64,000 nt of DNA from Pontibacter cellulosilyticus (lineage in GTDB: Bacteria > Bacteroidota > Bacteroidia > Cytophagales > Hymenobacteraceae), in contig NZ_JACRVF010000002.1 in the NCBI RefSeq assembly GCF_014306105.1, positions 394,368 through 458,367 of the forward strand, given 5' to 3'. The translations under genes and the position numbers were made by a program. The notes below the pieces were generated by a model. The model saw nothing but the letters and a program-made list of their open reading frames with translations. It was not told where the DNA came from and made no database searches. Below, one piece after another: positions 9,084 to 18,935 of the stretch; the stretch's first letter is position 1; the number at the start of each line of letters is the position of its first letter.

Positions 9084-11219
9084 CTAAGCTGTTCTCGAGT
9101 TTATATTGTCCTCTTGTTCGGCATGAGAATTACCGTTGCCATTGCCCTCCAGCGGAGTACCCGGCACTGATCCTTCTGTCTGCTCAGGATGCTCTGTCTG
9201 TCCAAGCTCTACCGGGTGTGTTTGCTCCACTTCGCTCTTTGTCTGGCTTCTGTCAGTTCCTGAAGTATGCGCCTGGTAGGTAGTAAGCGCCTCAAAAGGA
9301 CGCTTGCCTACTAAACGCTCTAAGTCGCTTTGGAATAGGATTTCCTTCTCCAGTAGCTCTTTTGCAACAATCTCAAGAGCATCAAATTTATCCCTTAATA
9401 GCGCTTTTGTACGCTCATAAGCAGAATTGATAATCTGACGAACTTCCTCATCAATTGTTTCGGCAGTTGCCTCAGAATATGGCTTGTTAAACGTCATCTC
9501 AGACTGCTTGGAATCGTAGAACGAAACATTGCCGATTTTAGCGTTCATACCATACATGGTTACAATGCTGTAAGCCATCTTCGTGATACGCTCCAGGTCA
9601 CTTAGAGCACCTGTAGAGATCTTGCCGAAAACAATGTCCTCTGCAGCACGTCCGCCAAGGGCCATGCACATCTCGTCGATCAGCTGCTCGGTAGTATAAA
9701 GGAACTGCTCTTTTGGCAGGTACTGCGCATAACCTAAAGCGGCTACACCACGCGGTACTATACTTACTTTTACCAACGGATCGGCGTGCTCAAGGAACCA
9801 ACCAGCAATGGCGTGGCCGGCCTCGTGGTAAGCCACAATTTTCTTCTCTTCCGGAGAGATGATCTTGTTCTTCTTCTCCAAACCACCAATTACGCGGTCA
9901 ACAGCATCGTTAAAGTCCTGCATTTCTACAGCTTTTTTGTTGCGGCGTGCAGCAATTAGGGCGGCCTCGTTACAAACGTTAGCTATCTCGGCACCGGCAA
10001 AGCCTGGTGTCTGGGCAGCCAGCTTTTTAGCATCCACATCAGGAGCCAGCGTAAGCGGCTTCAGGTGCACTGCAAAGATCTCGGTACGTCCGTTAATATC
10101 TGGCTTGTCTATGCTTACCTGTCGGTCGAAACGGCCAGGACGTAACAAAGCTGAGTCAAGCGTATCAGGGCGGTTAGTAGCTGCGAGTATAATTACACCT
10201 GAGTCAGTTGCGAAACCATCCATCTCTACAAGCAGGGAGTTCAGCGTGTTCTCGCGTTCGTCGTTACCGCCTGGTGTAGTGCCACGGCTACGGTGACGAC
10301 CAATAGCGTCAATCTCATCGATAAAGATGATACAAGGTGCTTTTGCTTTGGCTTGCTTAAACAAGTCGCGTACACGCGCTGCACCCACACCCACAAACAT
10401 CTCCACAAAGTCGGAGCCTGATAGTGAGAAGAACGGTACATCGGCCTCGCCTGCAACAGCTTTAGCCAACAAGGTTTTACCGGTACCCGGAGGGCCCACC
10501 AGCAAAGCGCCTTTTGGTATCTTACCGCCAAGTATGGTAAACTTGCTTGGGTTTTTCAGAAACTCAACGATCTCCTGTACCTCTTCTTTTGCCTCTTCTA
10601 GGCCAGCCACATCCTTAAATGTGATCTTTACCTTGTTCTCAGCGTCGAAAAGGGCAGCTTTAGACTTGCCAATGTTAAATATCTGGCCGCCTGCACCACC
10701 GGATGTAACGCGGCGCATCAGGAACCAGAAGCCAAATACCAGTAGTATCAGGAAGCCCCACTGCAGGAAGAAGTCAGCAAAGCCGGTACGGTCTACCAAA
10801 CTGTAAGGTACATGCTGCTCTTTCGGAACGTTAGCCTGCAGTTTGTCCAAGTCTTCTTTAAAAGACTCGGCAGAGATGATCTGGAAGTGATAATGCGGTC
10901 CTTGTTCCATGGTAAAGGTACCACGCTCAGTCAGGTCCGGCTTATACTTCTCATTCTCGATAGCCTCTTCTTTCAGGAAAACCTCCACGGTTTTGCCGTT
11001 TACGATGTTAAGTTTCTTAACATCCCCGCTTAGCAGCATCTCTTCAAACTCCGGTTGGGTAGTTTCTACAGAAGAATTGCTTTTGTTAAGGTAGGTAAGC
11101 CCGAAGATCAGCAGAATCAGCACTGCCAACATCCACAACTGCATAGTCGGGCGCGGGGGTGTGTTCGGGATAATCGGCTTTTTCTTTTTGTTATTGCCTT
11201 TTTTGTTATTTTCTGCCAT
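9084..11219 (-). CDS. ftsH: ATP-dependent zinc metalloprotease FtsH
   Basis: A 711-residue membrane AAA protease. Membrane helices lie at about 26-44 and 149-168 with a periplasmic domain between. Walker A GPPGTGKT is at 242-249, Walker B IIFIDEID near 298, the second region of homology [18 protein letters not shown] near 349, and the zinc site HEAGH at 465-469. FtsH extracts and degrades damaged membrane proteins and regulates lipid A synthesis enzymes in other bacteria, which makes its linkage to lpxH interesting. The C-terminal 60 residues are a Gln/Glu/Thr/Gly-rich tail. It follows rsfS by 61 bases in the same direction. Confidence 0.97.
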   Translation of the reverse strand: MAENNKKGNNKKKKPIIPNTPPRPTMQLWMLAVLILLIFGLTYLNKSNSSVETTQPEFEEMLLSGDVKKLNIVNGKTVEVFLKEEAIENEKYKPDLTERGTFTMEQGPHYHFQIISAESFKEDLDKLQANVPKEQHVPYSLVDRTGFADFFLQWGFLILLVFGFWFLMRRVTSGGAGGQIFNIGKSKAALFDAENKVKITFKDVAGLEEAKEEVQEIVEFLKNPSKFTILGGKIPKGALLVGPPGTGKTLLAKAVAGEADVPFFSLSGSDFVEMFVGVGAARVRDLFKQAKAKAPCIIFIDEIDAIGRHRSRGTTPGGNDERENTLNSLLVEMDGFATDSGVIILAATNRPDTLDSALLRPGRFDRQVSIDKPDINGRTEIFAVHLKPLTLAPDVDAKKLAAQTPGFAGAEIANVCNEAALIAARRNKKAVEMQDFNDAVDRVIGGLEKKNKIISPEEKKIVAYHEAGHAIAGWFLEHADPLVKVSIVPRGVAALGYAQYLPKEQFLYTTEQLIDEMCMALGGRAAEDIVFGKISTGALSDLERITKMAYSIVTMYGMNAKIGNVSFYDSKQSEMTFNKPYSEATAETIDEEVRQIINSAYERTKALLRDKFDALEIVAKELLEKEILFQSDLERLVGKRPFEALTTYQAHTSGTDRSQTKSEVEQTHPVELGQTEHPEQTEGSVPGTPLEGNGNGNSHAEQEDNINSRTA

Positions 11220-11280
11220 TGATGTTTAGTTTCAGTTGTATGTAAACATTGGCCAAATCCTAATGTTTAGGCCAAATGTA

Positions 11281-11655
11281 TTAGACAGACTCCACGTGTT
11301 TGATGCTGGCGTCGCCCCAAAGCTCCTCCAGTGCATAAAAGTCACGCTTTTCTTTCAGGAAGACGTGTGCCACCACATCTACGTAATCAAGCAGCACCCA
11401 CTCTTTGTTGATGCGGCCTTCACTTTGCCATGGGTTTTGTCTTATTGCCTTGAATACCTCTTCCTCAATAGAAGTAGCGATGGCATCAAGTTGTGTATCG
11501 GAGCTTGCCGATGCTATAACGAAGTAATCTGATACGGCGTTTTTAAGCGATTTAAGGTTAATTATGACAATATCGGAAGCTTTTTTCTCCTGCATTCCCT
11601 TTACTACTAGTTCTGCCAATATGTCTGAATTAGCCTCAACCTTGGTTTCTTTCAT
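11281..11655 (-). CDS. rsfS: Ribosome silencing factor RsfS
   Basis: A 124-residue RsfS/Iojap protein, normal length. The family core is seen in ASDIVIINLKSLKNAVSDYF, VIASASSDTQLDAIA and WVLLDYVDVVAHVF. RsfS binds ribosomal protein L14 and blocks joining of the subunits in starvation. It is divergent from birA (51 bases apart) and leads the rsfS-ftsH-LUD-lpxH block; the birA/rsfS/ftsH neighbourhood is common in Bacteroidota. Confidence 0.93.
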   Translation of the reverse strand: MKETKVEANSDILAELVVKGMQEKKASDIVIINLKSLKNAVSDYFVIASASSDTQLDAIATSIEEEVFKAIRQNPWQSEGRINKEWVLLDYVDVVAHVFLKEKRDFYALEELWGDASIKHVESV

Positions 11656-11706
11656 TTGCTATACTTAAATTTGAATGTACAAAAGTATTAAATTCTGGGT
11701 TAAAGT

Positions 11707-12456
11707 ATGTTGCCTAATACGCTGTTTATGGGTCAGCAGCTATATTTTCTGCCGGCTTGCCCTTCCACAAATTCTGAGGCCCAGCAGCTTCTTATCAAAA
11801 ATGAAGCCACAGAAGGCTGTGCGGTAGTTACGGCACACCAGACTGCGGGTCGCGGGCAACGTGGCAACACCTGGGAAGCCGAACCCGGCAAAAACATAAC
11901 CCTATCAGTTATACTTAAGCCAAAATTTCTGGCTATCAAACACCAGTTTTATCTTAATATGGCTGTGTCGTTGGGCGTGCTTGACCTGCTCCGTGAGTTA
12001 GGCCTGAAAAACGCGCAGGTAAAGTGGCCAAACGATTTATTCTTTGAAGATAAAAAACTTGGCGGGATTCTAATAGAAAACGCACTAAATAGCCTGACTT
12101 TACAACACAGTATAGTCGGGATTGGTTTAAATGTGAACCAGTTAGCTTTTGGTTATACAACGGCCACATCCCTGGCAAAAGTATTAGGTTATACCTTAGA
12201 CCTGGAGCAAGTTACGAACAGGCTGCTCGAGTTGTTGGAAAAAAGATACCTGGAACTAAGAAATGATAAAACAGCTAAGCTAAAGTATGAGTACCTGCAG
12301 GCCTTATATCGCTATCAGGAACAGCACACGTACAGGGTTGATAACCGGCCAGTGATGGGGCAGATTTTAGGCGTAGATGAAGAAGGCCGGCTAGCTGTTG
12401 AGATCGAAGGCGAACTCCGGTACTTTGGGTTCAAAGAAATAGCCTTCGTTATTTAG
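11707..12456 (+). CDS. birA: Biotin--[acetyl-CoA-carboxylase] ligase
   Basis: A 249-residue BirA catalytic protein without the N-terminal DNA-binding domain, so it should act as a ligase only. Substrate motifs are present: the ATP/biotin loop GRGQRGNTWEAEPGKNIT near residue 47, VKWPNDLFFEDKKLGGILIE near 104 and VGIGLNVNQ near 137. A small C-terminal SH3-like domain follows. An alternative start at 11728 (MGQQLYF) is possible. It overlaps the convergent YceI gene by four bases. Confidence 0.92.
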   Translation: MLPNTLFMGQQLYFLPACPSTNSEAQQLLIKNEATEGCAVVTAHQTAGRGQRGNTWEAEPGKNITLSVILKPKFLAIKHQFYLNMAVSLGVLDLLRELGLKNAQVKWPNDLFFEDKKLGGILIENALNSLTLQHSIVGIGLNVNQLAFGYTTATSLAKVLGYTLDLEQVTNRLLELLEKRYLELRNDKTAKLKYEYLQALYRYQEQHTYRVDNRPVMGQILGVDEEGRLAVEIEGELRYFGFKEIAFVI

Positions 12457-13031
12457 GGCTTCTTTTTCTGGTACAGGGTTACCATCCGGGCCGGGTTATA
12501 CTCCGGGGTAAGGTGCAGGCGCAGGTTTACATGGATATTTTCTGCCATAAAGCCGCTGGTAAGCTGGGGCGAGTTAATATGATGGTCTTTGGTGCTTACA
12601 ACAAACAGCGACTGTAGTACAAAGCTGTTCCCTTGCTTTACCAATGTTCCTTTTATACTTCTTCGTTTTGCAACCCCATGAATGGTCAGGGTGCCGTAGG
12701 CAGTAACTTCTTTGCTGTTTTGGCTGAAGCTGGTCAGTTCTCCGTTAAAAGTTGCTTTGGGGTGCCTGTCGGTTTGCATATACTTATCATTGAATCGCTC
12801 CTGCATCAGGGAGTTAGCAAACTGAAATGACTTTACAGGTATCTCGAAATATACTTTACCATTTTCCGGATTTATACTTCCCTTTATCTCAGAGGAAGTT
12901 CCCTTGATCAGGTCAAGGGGGGCTCCGGCGGAAAAGGTGACCTGGCCGTTGCCGGTATACATATTTTGCTGTCCTAAGCTAACCTGCCAGCAAAGCGAAA
13001 AGGTTAGCAGCAGCACTAAAAGCGGTTTCAT
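12453..13031 (-). CDS. YceI-like periplasmic lipocalin-fold protein
   Basis: A 192-residue protein with an N-terminal signal peptide (LLLTFSLCWQVSLGQ). The YceI pattern is clear: GQVTFSAGAPLDLIKGTSSEI early, IPVKSFQFANSLMQERFNDKYM in the middle, then THPKATFNGEL-like and GTLTIHGVAKRRSIKGTL segments. YceI proteins bind long-chain isoprenoid or fatty lipids in a beta-barrel in the periplasm. Function here is by family only. Confidence 0.8.
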   Translation of the reverse strand: MKPLLVLLLTFSLCWQVSLGQQNMYTGNGQVTFSAGAPLDLIKGTSSEIKGSINPENGKVYFEIPVKSFQFANSLMQERFNDKYMQTDRHPKATFNGELTSFSQNSKEVTAYGTLTIHGVAKRRSIKGTLVKQGNSFVLQSLFVVSTKDHHINSPQLTSGFMAENIHVNLRLHLTPEYNPARMVTLYQKKKP

Positions 13032-13091
13032 AAAAGTGGCGTATCTATATTATTATGAACTGCTTATACCGTGTATTGTTTCAGGTTTTGG

Positions 13092-13128
13092 GAAGAAAAA
13101 GCGGGAGTCATGTAGCAAACTCCCGCTT
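13092..13128 (-). terminator. Intrinsic terminator of the T9SS-sorted protein gene
   Basis: Arms AAGCGGGAGT (13099-13108) and ACTCCCGCTT (13119-13128) enclose a 10-base loop. On the minus strand the hairpin is followed by TTTTTCTTCC. Confidence 0.75.
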
Positions 13129-13149
13129 ATTTAGTCAAAGCCCATATTC

Positions 13150-14655
13150 TTAGGGTATAATCAGTTTCTTCGTTTCTGTTTTGTTGTCATGGTGCAGCTT
13201 AACCATGTAGATTCCTCCGGGCAGCTTTAGCTCAGATAGTGGTAAATCCAACTTGCTTGTACCGGCTGCCATCTGTTCGCTGAATACCACCTGGCCGTTC
13301 ATGTCCATAATCTGTATGGCTGCGCCGTTGCCTTTGTTTATCTTCAGTCCGACAGTCACATAATTTCCGGTTGCCGGGTTAGGGTAAACAGACAGGTTGT
13401 CAGTTGTTGTGCTTTTGCTCTGTGTAACCGCTATCGTGTTACTGTACTCAAACGTGCCGTCGTGGTCTACCTGCTTTAGGCGATAGTAGTTGGTGCCCGG
13501 TTCTGCGCTTGCATCTGTGTAAGTATAATGTAGCGCGGTGTTAGAGTTGCCTGCACCTGCTACAGTGCCCACAGTAGTATAAGTTTTGCCGTTCTGGCTG
13601 CGTTCTACCTCAAATCCTGCATTGTTTGTCTCTGATGCGGTGCTCCAGTTCAGTTCGATGCCGCTTGGTGTGGCTATACCTTCAAATGATGTCAGTTCTA
13701 CAGCTAAAGGAGATATAGGAGTGTCTTCGCATGTTTGGGTATTTAAGCCTGAGCTTACCACGGTGCCTCCGGCAGAAAGCGTGATCTGGAAAAACGGATC
13801 TGCCTGATAAAGAGCAGTCGGGATGGTGACGGCAAAAATATCTGTACCGCCGTTTGCGTAGCCTTTGGTGTTCTGGCTGTTAAATGTGATCAGGTTTGCC
13901 TCCTGGTCCACGGTTGTGCTGTAGCTATACTTGGCTTTGTAAGCGCTGCCGTTGTTGTCGCTGGCAACGGCAATAGGCTCGTTTGTAGCTGGGGTCTCTA
14001 TAAGTACCTGTTCCACATCAGCAGCTGTGTTGTTCTTTAGCAGGAAGCGGATAGTGGTGGTGCCGTCAGGGAAGTTCATGGCATCAACAAAGCCAAAAAC
14101 CGCATCGTTTAAGTCCAGCTCACAAGCAGTGTCGGGGTCCTGGCCGGGTGCAGGCACTGCAGCGCAGGCGTTAAGGTCAAAAGTTACCTGGCCAATGGTG
14201 CCGTTGCTGGTGCGGGTTTGTACACGCATGCCAGTTGCTGCCAGCGCATCGTAATCGGCATTTGTCAGGTAGAACTCAAAAAGGTCCTCTTCTCCGTTGT
14301 TTATTGCCGCCGTATTCTTGGCGTTAAACTGGATGGAGTTAAATTCAGTGTCTATCTGGTTTGGCCCCTGGTTGCTGGTTCTGCCATTTCGTACTACATA
14401 ATCGTTGTTCTGCTGCAGTATGTTAGATGGGGTGGCGGCTTTAGAGCCTTCCGGCAGCTCAAAGGCAATATAATCCAGATTGTTGTTGCACAGTATTTTA
14501 ACCGTGTAGATCAGTTTAACATGATCATCGTCGAAGCGTGTGGCGCCTAACAGTTTGTATTCAAAACAGGCATCTGTTTGGGTGCAGTTACTTTGGGCAC
14601 TAAGACTGTGTAAGCTAAAAAATAGTAGGGCGAATAATAATATATGGCGTTTCAT
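13150..14655 (-). CDS. Secreted protein with type IX secretion (type A) sorting domain
   Basis: About 500 residues. I start it at the ATG at 14655, which gives MKRHILLFALLFFSLHSLSAQS, a good signal peptide; a longer reading from 14670 is possible. The body has two similar halves with repeated NDAVFGFVDAMN/GTTTIRFLLKN-like and ITFNSQNTKGYANGGTDIF/FNAKNTAAINNGEEDLF segments, pointing to internal duplication. A fibronectin-like stretch (LTSFEGIATPSGIELNWSTA) follows. The tail VYPNPATGNYVTVGL...GGIYMVKLHHDNKTETKKLIIP is a T9SS type A sorting domain, so it is exported through the outer membrane and anchored or released. The role of the body is unknown. Confidence 0.85.
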   Translation of the reverse strand: MKRHILLFALLFFSLHSLSAQSNCTQTDACFEYKLLGATRFDDDHVKLIYTVKILCNNNLDYIAFELPEGSKAATPSNILQQNNDYVVRNGRTSNQGPNQIDTEFNSIQFNAKNTAAINNGEEDLFEFYLTNADYDALAATGMRVQTRTSNGTIGQVTFDLNACAAVPAPGQDPDTACELDLNDAVFGFVDAMNFPDGTTTIRFLLKNNTAADVEQVLIETPATNEPIAVASDNNGSAYKAKYSYSTTVDQEANLITFNSQNTKGYANGGTDIFAVTIPTALYQADPFFQITLSAGGTVVSSGLNTQTCEDTPISPLAVELTSFEGIATPSGIELNWSTASETNNAGFEVERSQNGKTYTTVGTVAGAGNSNTALHYTYTDASAEPGTNYYRLKQVDHDGTFEYSNTIAVTQSKSTTTDNLSVYPNPATGNYVTVGLKINKGNGAAIQIMDMNGQVVFSEQMAAGTSKLDLPLSELKLPGGIYMVKLHHDNKTETKKLIIP

Positions 14656-15150
14656 GTAAAGTATCTTCAATATAGTAATCTAAGTTTTGTTTAATGTTTA
14701 GTTTAACGAGGTGTTAATTAGCTAGTTGCACAAAACGTAGTTCATTTAAAATAATGCAATAAGAATCTTTATTAAGTATAATTAAATGTGGCTTAAAGGG
14801 TGTTTTAGACCTTTGTTTTGTTGTTGTTTAGCAGAAAAGACTACTTGAGTTGGGTTTGCTTAAATTGAATTTTATTTATTCGTGTTGTTTTTGTTTTGAC
14901 TAGAGTGTGATTGGTAAAATTATAAAATGGCTTTTGCGGCGGCTGCGTGGAGTATGAGAAATCATTAAAAATGAATGCAACCATTTTAGCTTATCAGGCA
15001 TCATTTTTGAAAGTGATAGAAAAGCCAGTTGAGTTAAAGTAGACGCTGCCTTACTAAATATTTTAAAAATTATATTTAGACTTCTGGCTTTTTAGGCTAT
15101 CTTTGACTTGAATGTCAGAGTAGACCATAAATCTAAATCGAGACACCCTT
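14656..15150. other. AT-rich intergenic gap
   Basis: About 495 bases of strongly AT-rich sequence between two divergent T9SS-protein genes. Apart from the promoter at 15075-15105, I see no gene, RNA fold or repeat in it. Confidence 0.6.
15075..15105 (+). promoter_or_regulatory. Bacteroidota-type promoter
   Basis: TTTA (15075-15078) and TATCTTTG (15098-15105) are separated by 19 bases; the second is a perfect TAnnTTTG. The start codon at 15151 leaves a leader of about 40 bases. Confidence 0.55.
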
Positions 15151-15765
15151 ATGAAAAATTTTACAAAACTGTTTTTTATAGCTACCCTTATCAGCTCGCA
15201 CCTGCTGGGTTTTGCAGCCAATGCAACAACCGGACAGTCTGCGAATGAAGGCGTAGAACCTACTTATAAAGGCGGCTCCACTAACTGGAAGCTGATTCAG
15301 GAGAAAGGCGCTCAGCTGAGTGTCTCTGCCCAGAACGCACGTCCTGCCTTTGTTCGTAACGAGGAGGAGCATACTTGCTCCAAGCTGTTTGCCTCAGCCG
15401 TTAGCAAAGAGTTTCATGTGGTGGAGAACCGTGGCACCAAAAGCATGTTTGCAACAGTGAGCTTCGCTTCGCTGTCTTCTATTGCGCCTTCGCGTGTGAT
15501 CAAGCAGATGCCGTCTATCAACGCTTATCCAAATCCATCGAGAGGTATAACCAAGCTTTCGCTTAACCTGCCTGGCGGACAGGAGAACTATAAGATCCGA
15601 ATCTCTAATACCATTGGAAAAGTGCTTAGCGTGCATGAGTTGGTGCCAGCCGAGAAAATGGAGGTAGAACTGAACATGACAAGCCTGCCTTCTGGAATTT
15701 ACTTCTATAGCCTGCTGGTAAACGATAAAACAGTTGAGACTAAGCGTCTTGTGCTTCAGAAATAA
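15151..15765 (+). CDS. Small secreted protein with T9SS type A sorting domain
   Basis: A 204-residue protein: signal peptide (MKNFTKLFFIATLISSHLLG), about 100 residues with no recognised fold, then a C-terminal sorting domain INAYPNPSRGITKLSLNLPGG...LPSGIYFYSLLVNDKTVETKRLVL. The sorting tail makes up about 40 percent of the protein, so the passenger is very short, with two charged stretches (EEHTCSKLFAS). It should be secreted by the type IX system. It has its own promoter and a strong terminator, so it is a single-gene unit. Confidence 0.8.
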   Translation: MKNFTKLFFIATLISSHLLGFAANATTGQSANEGVEPTYKGGSTNWKLIQEKGAQLSVSAQNARPAFVRNEEEHTCSKLFASAVSKEFHVVENRGTKSMFATVSFASLSSIAPSRVIKQMPSINAYPNPSRGITKLSLNLPGGQENYKIRISNTIGKVLSVHELVPAEKMEVELNMTSLPSGIYFYSLLVNDKTVETKRLVLQK

Positions 15766-15792
15766 GTATAAATAGGCTTACCCAAAGATACT

Positions 15793-15819
15793 AAGCCGGC
15801 CACCAGGCCGGCTTTTTTT
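15793..15819 (+). terminator. Intrinsic terminator
   Basis: AAGCCGGC (15793-15800), loop CACCAG, GCCGGCTT, then a run of seven T. It lies 27 bases after the small T9SS gene. Confidence 0.9.
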
Positions 15820-15836
15820 GTTACTAACCCTTAAAA

Positions 15837-15870
15837 TTGCTAAGCCCCTACGATTTATTTATTATTTTCG
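15837..15870 (+). promoter_or_regulatory. Probable promoter of the GT117 gene
   Basis: TTG (15837-15839) and TATTTTCG (15863-15870, one mismatch to TAnnTTTG) are 23 bases apart. It lies inside the longer open frame beginning at 15818, which supports the later start at 15890. Confidence 0.4.
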
Positions 15871-15889
15871 GGGCTCAATCAAGAAAGCT

Positions 15890-18844
15890 ATGACGGATTA
15901 TCGTAAGATAAACAACCTCGTGGGCTGGGTCGTGTTTTTGATCGCGACTACAGTATATGTGCTAACGCTGGAGCCAACAGCCAGCTACTGGGATGCAGGA
16001 GAGTTTATTGCCTGCTCATACAAATTACTGGTGCCGCACCCTCCGGGAGCTCCTTTCTACCTATTGGTAGGACGTATGTTCTCTATGTTTGCCGGCGACC
16101 CGGCTCAGGTGGCATGGTGGGTTAACCTGCTTTCTGCGCTGTGCAGCTCTTTTACAGTGCTTTTCCTGTTCTGGACCATTACCATACTTGCCCGCAAGCT
16201 GATGGTGAAAGAAGGGGCTGAGCCTACCCGCGGCAATGTATTGTTGATTATGGGTAGCGGTGCAGTAGGTGCACTGGCTTATACATTCTCCGATTCAGCG
16301 TGGTTCTCAGCAGTAGAGGCCGAAGTATATGCTATGTCGTCTTTCTTCACGGCTATAGTCTTCTGGGCAATTCTGCGCTGGGAAGCCAAAGTGGGAGAGG
16401 CACACTCAGACAAATGGCTGGTGCTTATTGCTTACCTAGTAGGTCTTTCGATAGGTGCACACTTGCTGAACCTTGTTACCATCCCTGCGCTGGCTTTTAT
16501 TTACTATTTCAGGTTATACAGGCCATCATTCTGGGGTGGGGTAATCGCTTTTGCCATTAGTGCTGTTATCGTGGTGGCTATACTTTGGGGCGTGATACCT
16601 GGCTTGCCATCTGTGGCGGGCTGGTTTGAGGTGCGCTTTGTGAATGACCTAGGAATGCCGTTTGGTTCTGGTCTGATTGTATTCCTGGTGCTGCTTATTG
16701 CTGCCATTGTATACGGACTTCGTACATCAATCAAGCATAACAACCGTGTACTGAACACAGCAATTCTATGCTTTATATTCGTGCTGATTGGTTACTCTTC
16801 CTACATGATCATTCCAATACGATCATCTTATGAGCCAACGATCGACGAAAACGATCCTGATGATATTCTGACCTTTGTTTCTTACCTGAAGCGCGAACAG
16901 TATGGCGACAGGCCACTGCTTTACGGGCCGCAGTACAATGCGCAGCCAGTAGACCAGGAAGAGAAAGCGCCGCGATATGTTAAAGGCAAGGATAAATACA
17001 TTGCTACACCAGGTGGGGTAGAGCCAATCTACGACAGCAAAGATAAAACCTTGTTGCCGCGTATCTACAGCGATAATCCGCAACACATAGATGAGTACAA
17101 AAAGTGGGTTAACCTACGCGAAGGGCAAATGCCATCTTTCGGGCAGAACATCAGCTTCCTGCTTAATTATCAGTTAGGGCACATGTACTGGCGCTATTTC
17201 ATGTGGAACTTCGCAGGGCGCGAAAGCGATATTCAGCATGCCGGTGTACTTTGGTTTGGAAAGGCTGATCCAAGCGCGCCTGAGCGTGTGCTCGAGAGCA
17301 AAGCCCGTAACTGCTTCTATTTGCTTCCGCTGCTGATAGGTATACTTGGCCTGATTTACCAGGTGAGAAAAGATGAGCGAAATGCCTTTGTAGTAGGCCT
17401 CTTGTTCTTCTTTACTGGTATTGCCATTGCCTTATACTTAAACCAACCGCCGGTAGAGCCACGTGAGCGTGACTATACATTTGCCGGCTCGTTCTATGCA
17501 TTCAGCATTTGGATTGGCTTAGGCGTAATGGGGCTGGCAGAACTGCTGCGTAAAGGTGTTAAGAACAACCAGGCGGCGGCAGGTATCGCTACTGTTCTTG
17601 GTTTACTTGTTCCGGGTGTAATGGCAGCCGAGGGCTGGGACGACCACGACCGCTCAGACCGTTACCACTCTGTAGACTCAGCCAAAAACCTGCTTGACTC
17701 TTGTGCGCCGAATGCCATACTTTTCACAAACGGCGACAACGATACTTTCCCGCTGTGGTATGTGCAGGAGGTAGAGGGTTATCGTACCGACGTGCGGGTA
17801 GCTGTACTTAGCTATCTGAACACCGATTGGTATATTGACCAAATGAAGCGCCAGGCGTATGAGTCTGAGCCTTGGCCATTGTCTCTTGAAAACGAGAACT
17901 ACCGCCAGGGCACAAACGATTATCTGCCTTATGTAGAGCGCCCTCAGGTTGCCGCAGGTATAGACCTGAAGCAGTACATAAGCCTTGTAAAGCAAAACCA
18001 TCCGGCGCTTCAAGCGCAGTATGGCCCAGGTACTACGCTGCTTACCTTCCCTACTAAAACTTTCTCTTTAAGTATAGACAAGGCGAAAGTTGATGCCATG
18101 AACATAGTGCCAGAGGAGAAAGAAGGTGAAATTCTGGACCGTATGCAGTGGAGCATCAGCAAATCTATACTTGAGAAGAAGCACCTGGTTATGCTGGACC
18201 TGCTGGCTACAAACGACTGGAAGCGTCCGGTATACTTCTCCACAACAGTTAATAGTGCTGACTTTATTGGTTTGTCGGAGTTCTTCCAGTTAGAAGGTTT
18301 GGCCTACAGAATAGTGCCTGTTAAAACTTCAGGTGAAGAAAGCCAGGGCTATGTGAACAAGGAGGTAATGTATGAGAACATGATGAAGGAGTTCAGCTTC
18401 CGTAACTTTGACAGGGAGGACATCTTCTATGATGAGAACTATTACCGTTTCTCAGCCAATGCTCGTGACAAATTCGCCAGACTTGCCGCAGCCTACCTGG
18501 AAGATGGAAATACAGCACGTGCTAAAGAGGTACTGGAGTATTGCTTCAAGGTGTTACCGGAGGAGTCAGTGCCATACGATTATTATACACCACAGTTTGT
18601 TACATTATTTGACGCTGTTGGTGACGAGAAGAGAGCCAATCAAATAATGGACTCGCTGATCAAAAAATCAACGAAGTCCCTAGATTACTATTTTGCTAAA
18701 GGCTCATTGTTTGATATGGAGATACAAACAAACATGATCATCCTGCAGCAGTTAATCGGTATTGCGGAAGAAATGGGCATGAATGAGCGCGCCCAACAGT
18801 TGCAGCAACAGTTTATGCAGTACCTGCAGCGCATGCGCCGTTAA
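15890..18844 (+). CDS. DUF2723 / GT117-family membrane glycosyltransferase
   Basis: A 984-residue protein. I chose the ATG at 15890 (MTDYRKINN) over the open frame from 15818, because the promoter and terminator lie in that extension. The N-terminal half has about 12 membrane helices with the family sequence TASYWDAGEFIACSYKLLVPHPPGAP near residue 27, an acidic motif typical of GT-C sugar transferases using polyprenyl-phosphate donors. A soluble part follows (NGDNDTFPLWYVQEVEGYRTDVRV) and a TPR-like C terminus. The family is assigned to protein O-glycosylation, acting in the periplasm. It lies alone with a terminator after it. Confidence 0.88.
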   Translation: MTDYRKINNLVGWVVFLIATTVYVLTLEPTASYWDAGEFIACSYKLLVPHPPGAPFYLLVGRMFSMFAGDPAQVAWWVNLLSALCSSFTVLFLFWTITILARKLMVKEGAEPTRGNVLLIMGSGAVGALAYTFSDSAWFSAVEAEVYAMSSFFTAIVFWAILRWEAKVGEAHSDKWLVLIAYLVGLSIGAHLLNLVTIPALAFIYYFRLYRPSFWGGVIAFAISAVIVVAILWGVIPGLPSVAGWFEVRFVNDLGMPFGSGLIVFLVLLIAAIVYGLRTSIKHNNRVLNTAILCFIFVLIGYSSYMIIPIRSSYEPTIDENDPDDILTFVSYLKREQYGDRPLLYGPQYNAQPVDQEEKAPRYVKGKDKYIATPGGVEPIYDSKDKTLLPRIYSDNPQHIDEYKKWVNLREGQMPSFGQNISFLLNYQLGHMYWRYFMWNFAGRESDIQHAGVLWFGKADPSAPERVLESKARNCFYLLPLLIGILGLIYQVRKDERNAFVVGLLFFFTGIAIALYLNQPPVEPRERDYTFAGSFYAFSIWIGLGVMGLAELLRKGVKNNQAAAGIATVLGLLVPGVMAAEGWDDHDRSDRYHSVDSAKNLLDSCAPNAILFTNGDNDTFPLWYVQEVEGYRTDVRVAVLSYLNTDWYIDQMKRQAYESEPWPLSLENENYRQGTNDYLPYVERPQVAAGIDLKQYISLVKQNHPALQAQYGPGTTLLTFPTKTFSLSIDKAKVDAMNIVPEEKEGEILDRMQWSISKSILEKKHLVMLDLLATNDWKRPVYFSTTVNSADFIGLSEFFQLEGLAYRIVPVKTSGEESQGYVNKEVMYENMMKEFSFRNFDREDIFYDENYYRFSANARDKFARLAAAYLEDGNTARAKEVLEYCFKVLPEESVPYDYYTPQFVTLFDAVGDEKRANQIMDSLIKKSTKSLDYYFAKGSLFDMEIQTNMIILQQLIGIAEEMGMNERAQQLQQQFMQYLQRMRR

Positions 18845-18867
18845 ACAAAATACAGCATTAAACAGTA

Positions 18868-18910
18868 AAGAAAGCCGGGTGCCTACAAAGTGCCTGGCTT
18901 TCTTGTTTTT
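18868..18910 (+). terminator. Intrinsic terminator of the GT117 gene
   Basis: AAGAAAGCCGGG (18868-18879) pairs with CCTGGCTTTCTT (18893-18904) with one G-T pair; GTTTTT follows. Confidence 0.8.
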
Positions 18911-18935
18911 GGGCTTTAAAGAAAAATTGCTGTAA

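Noticed and set aside
15818..15889. N-terminal extension of the GT117 protein
   Set aside because: The extension covers the end of a terminator and a promoter; the ATG at 15890 fits the family start.
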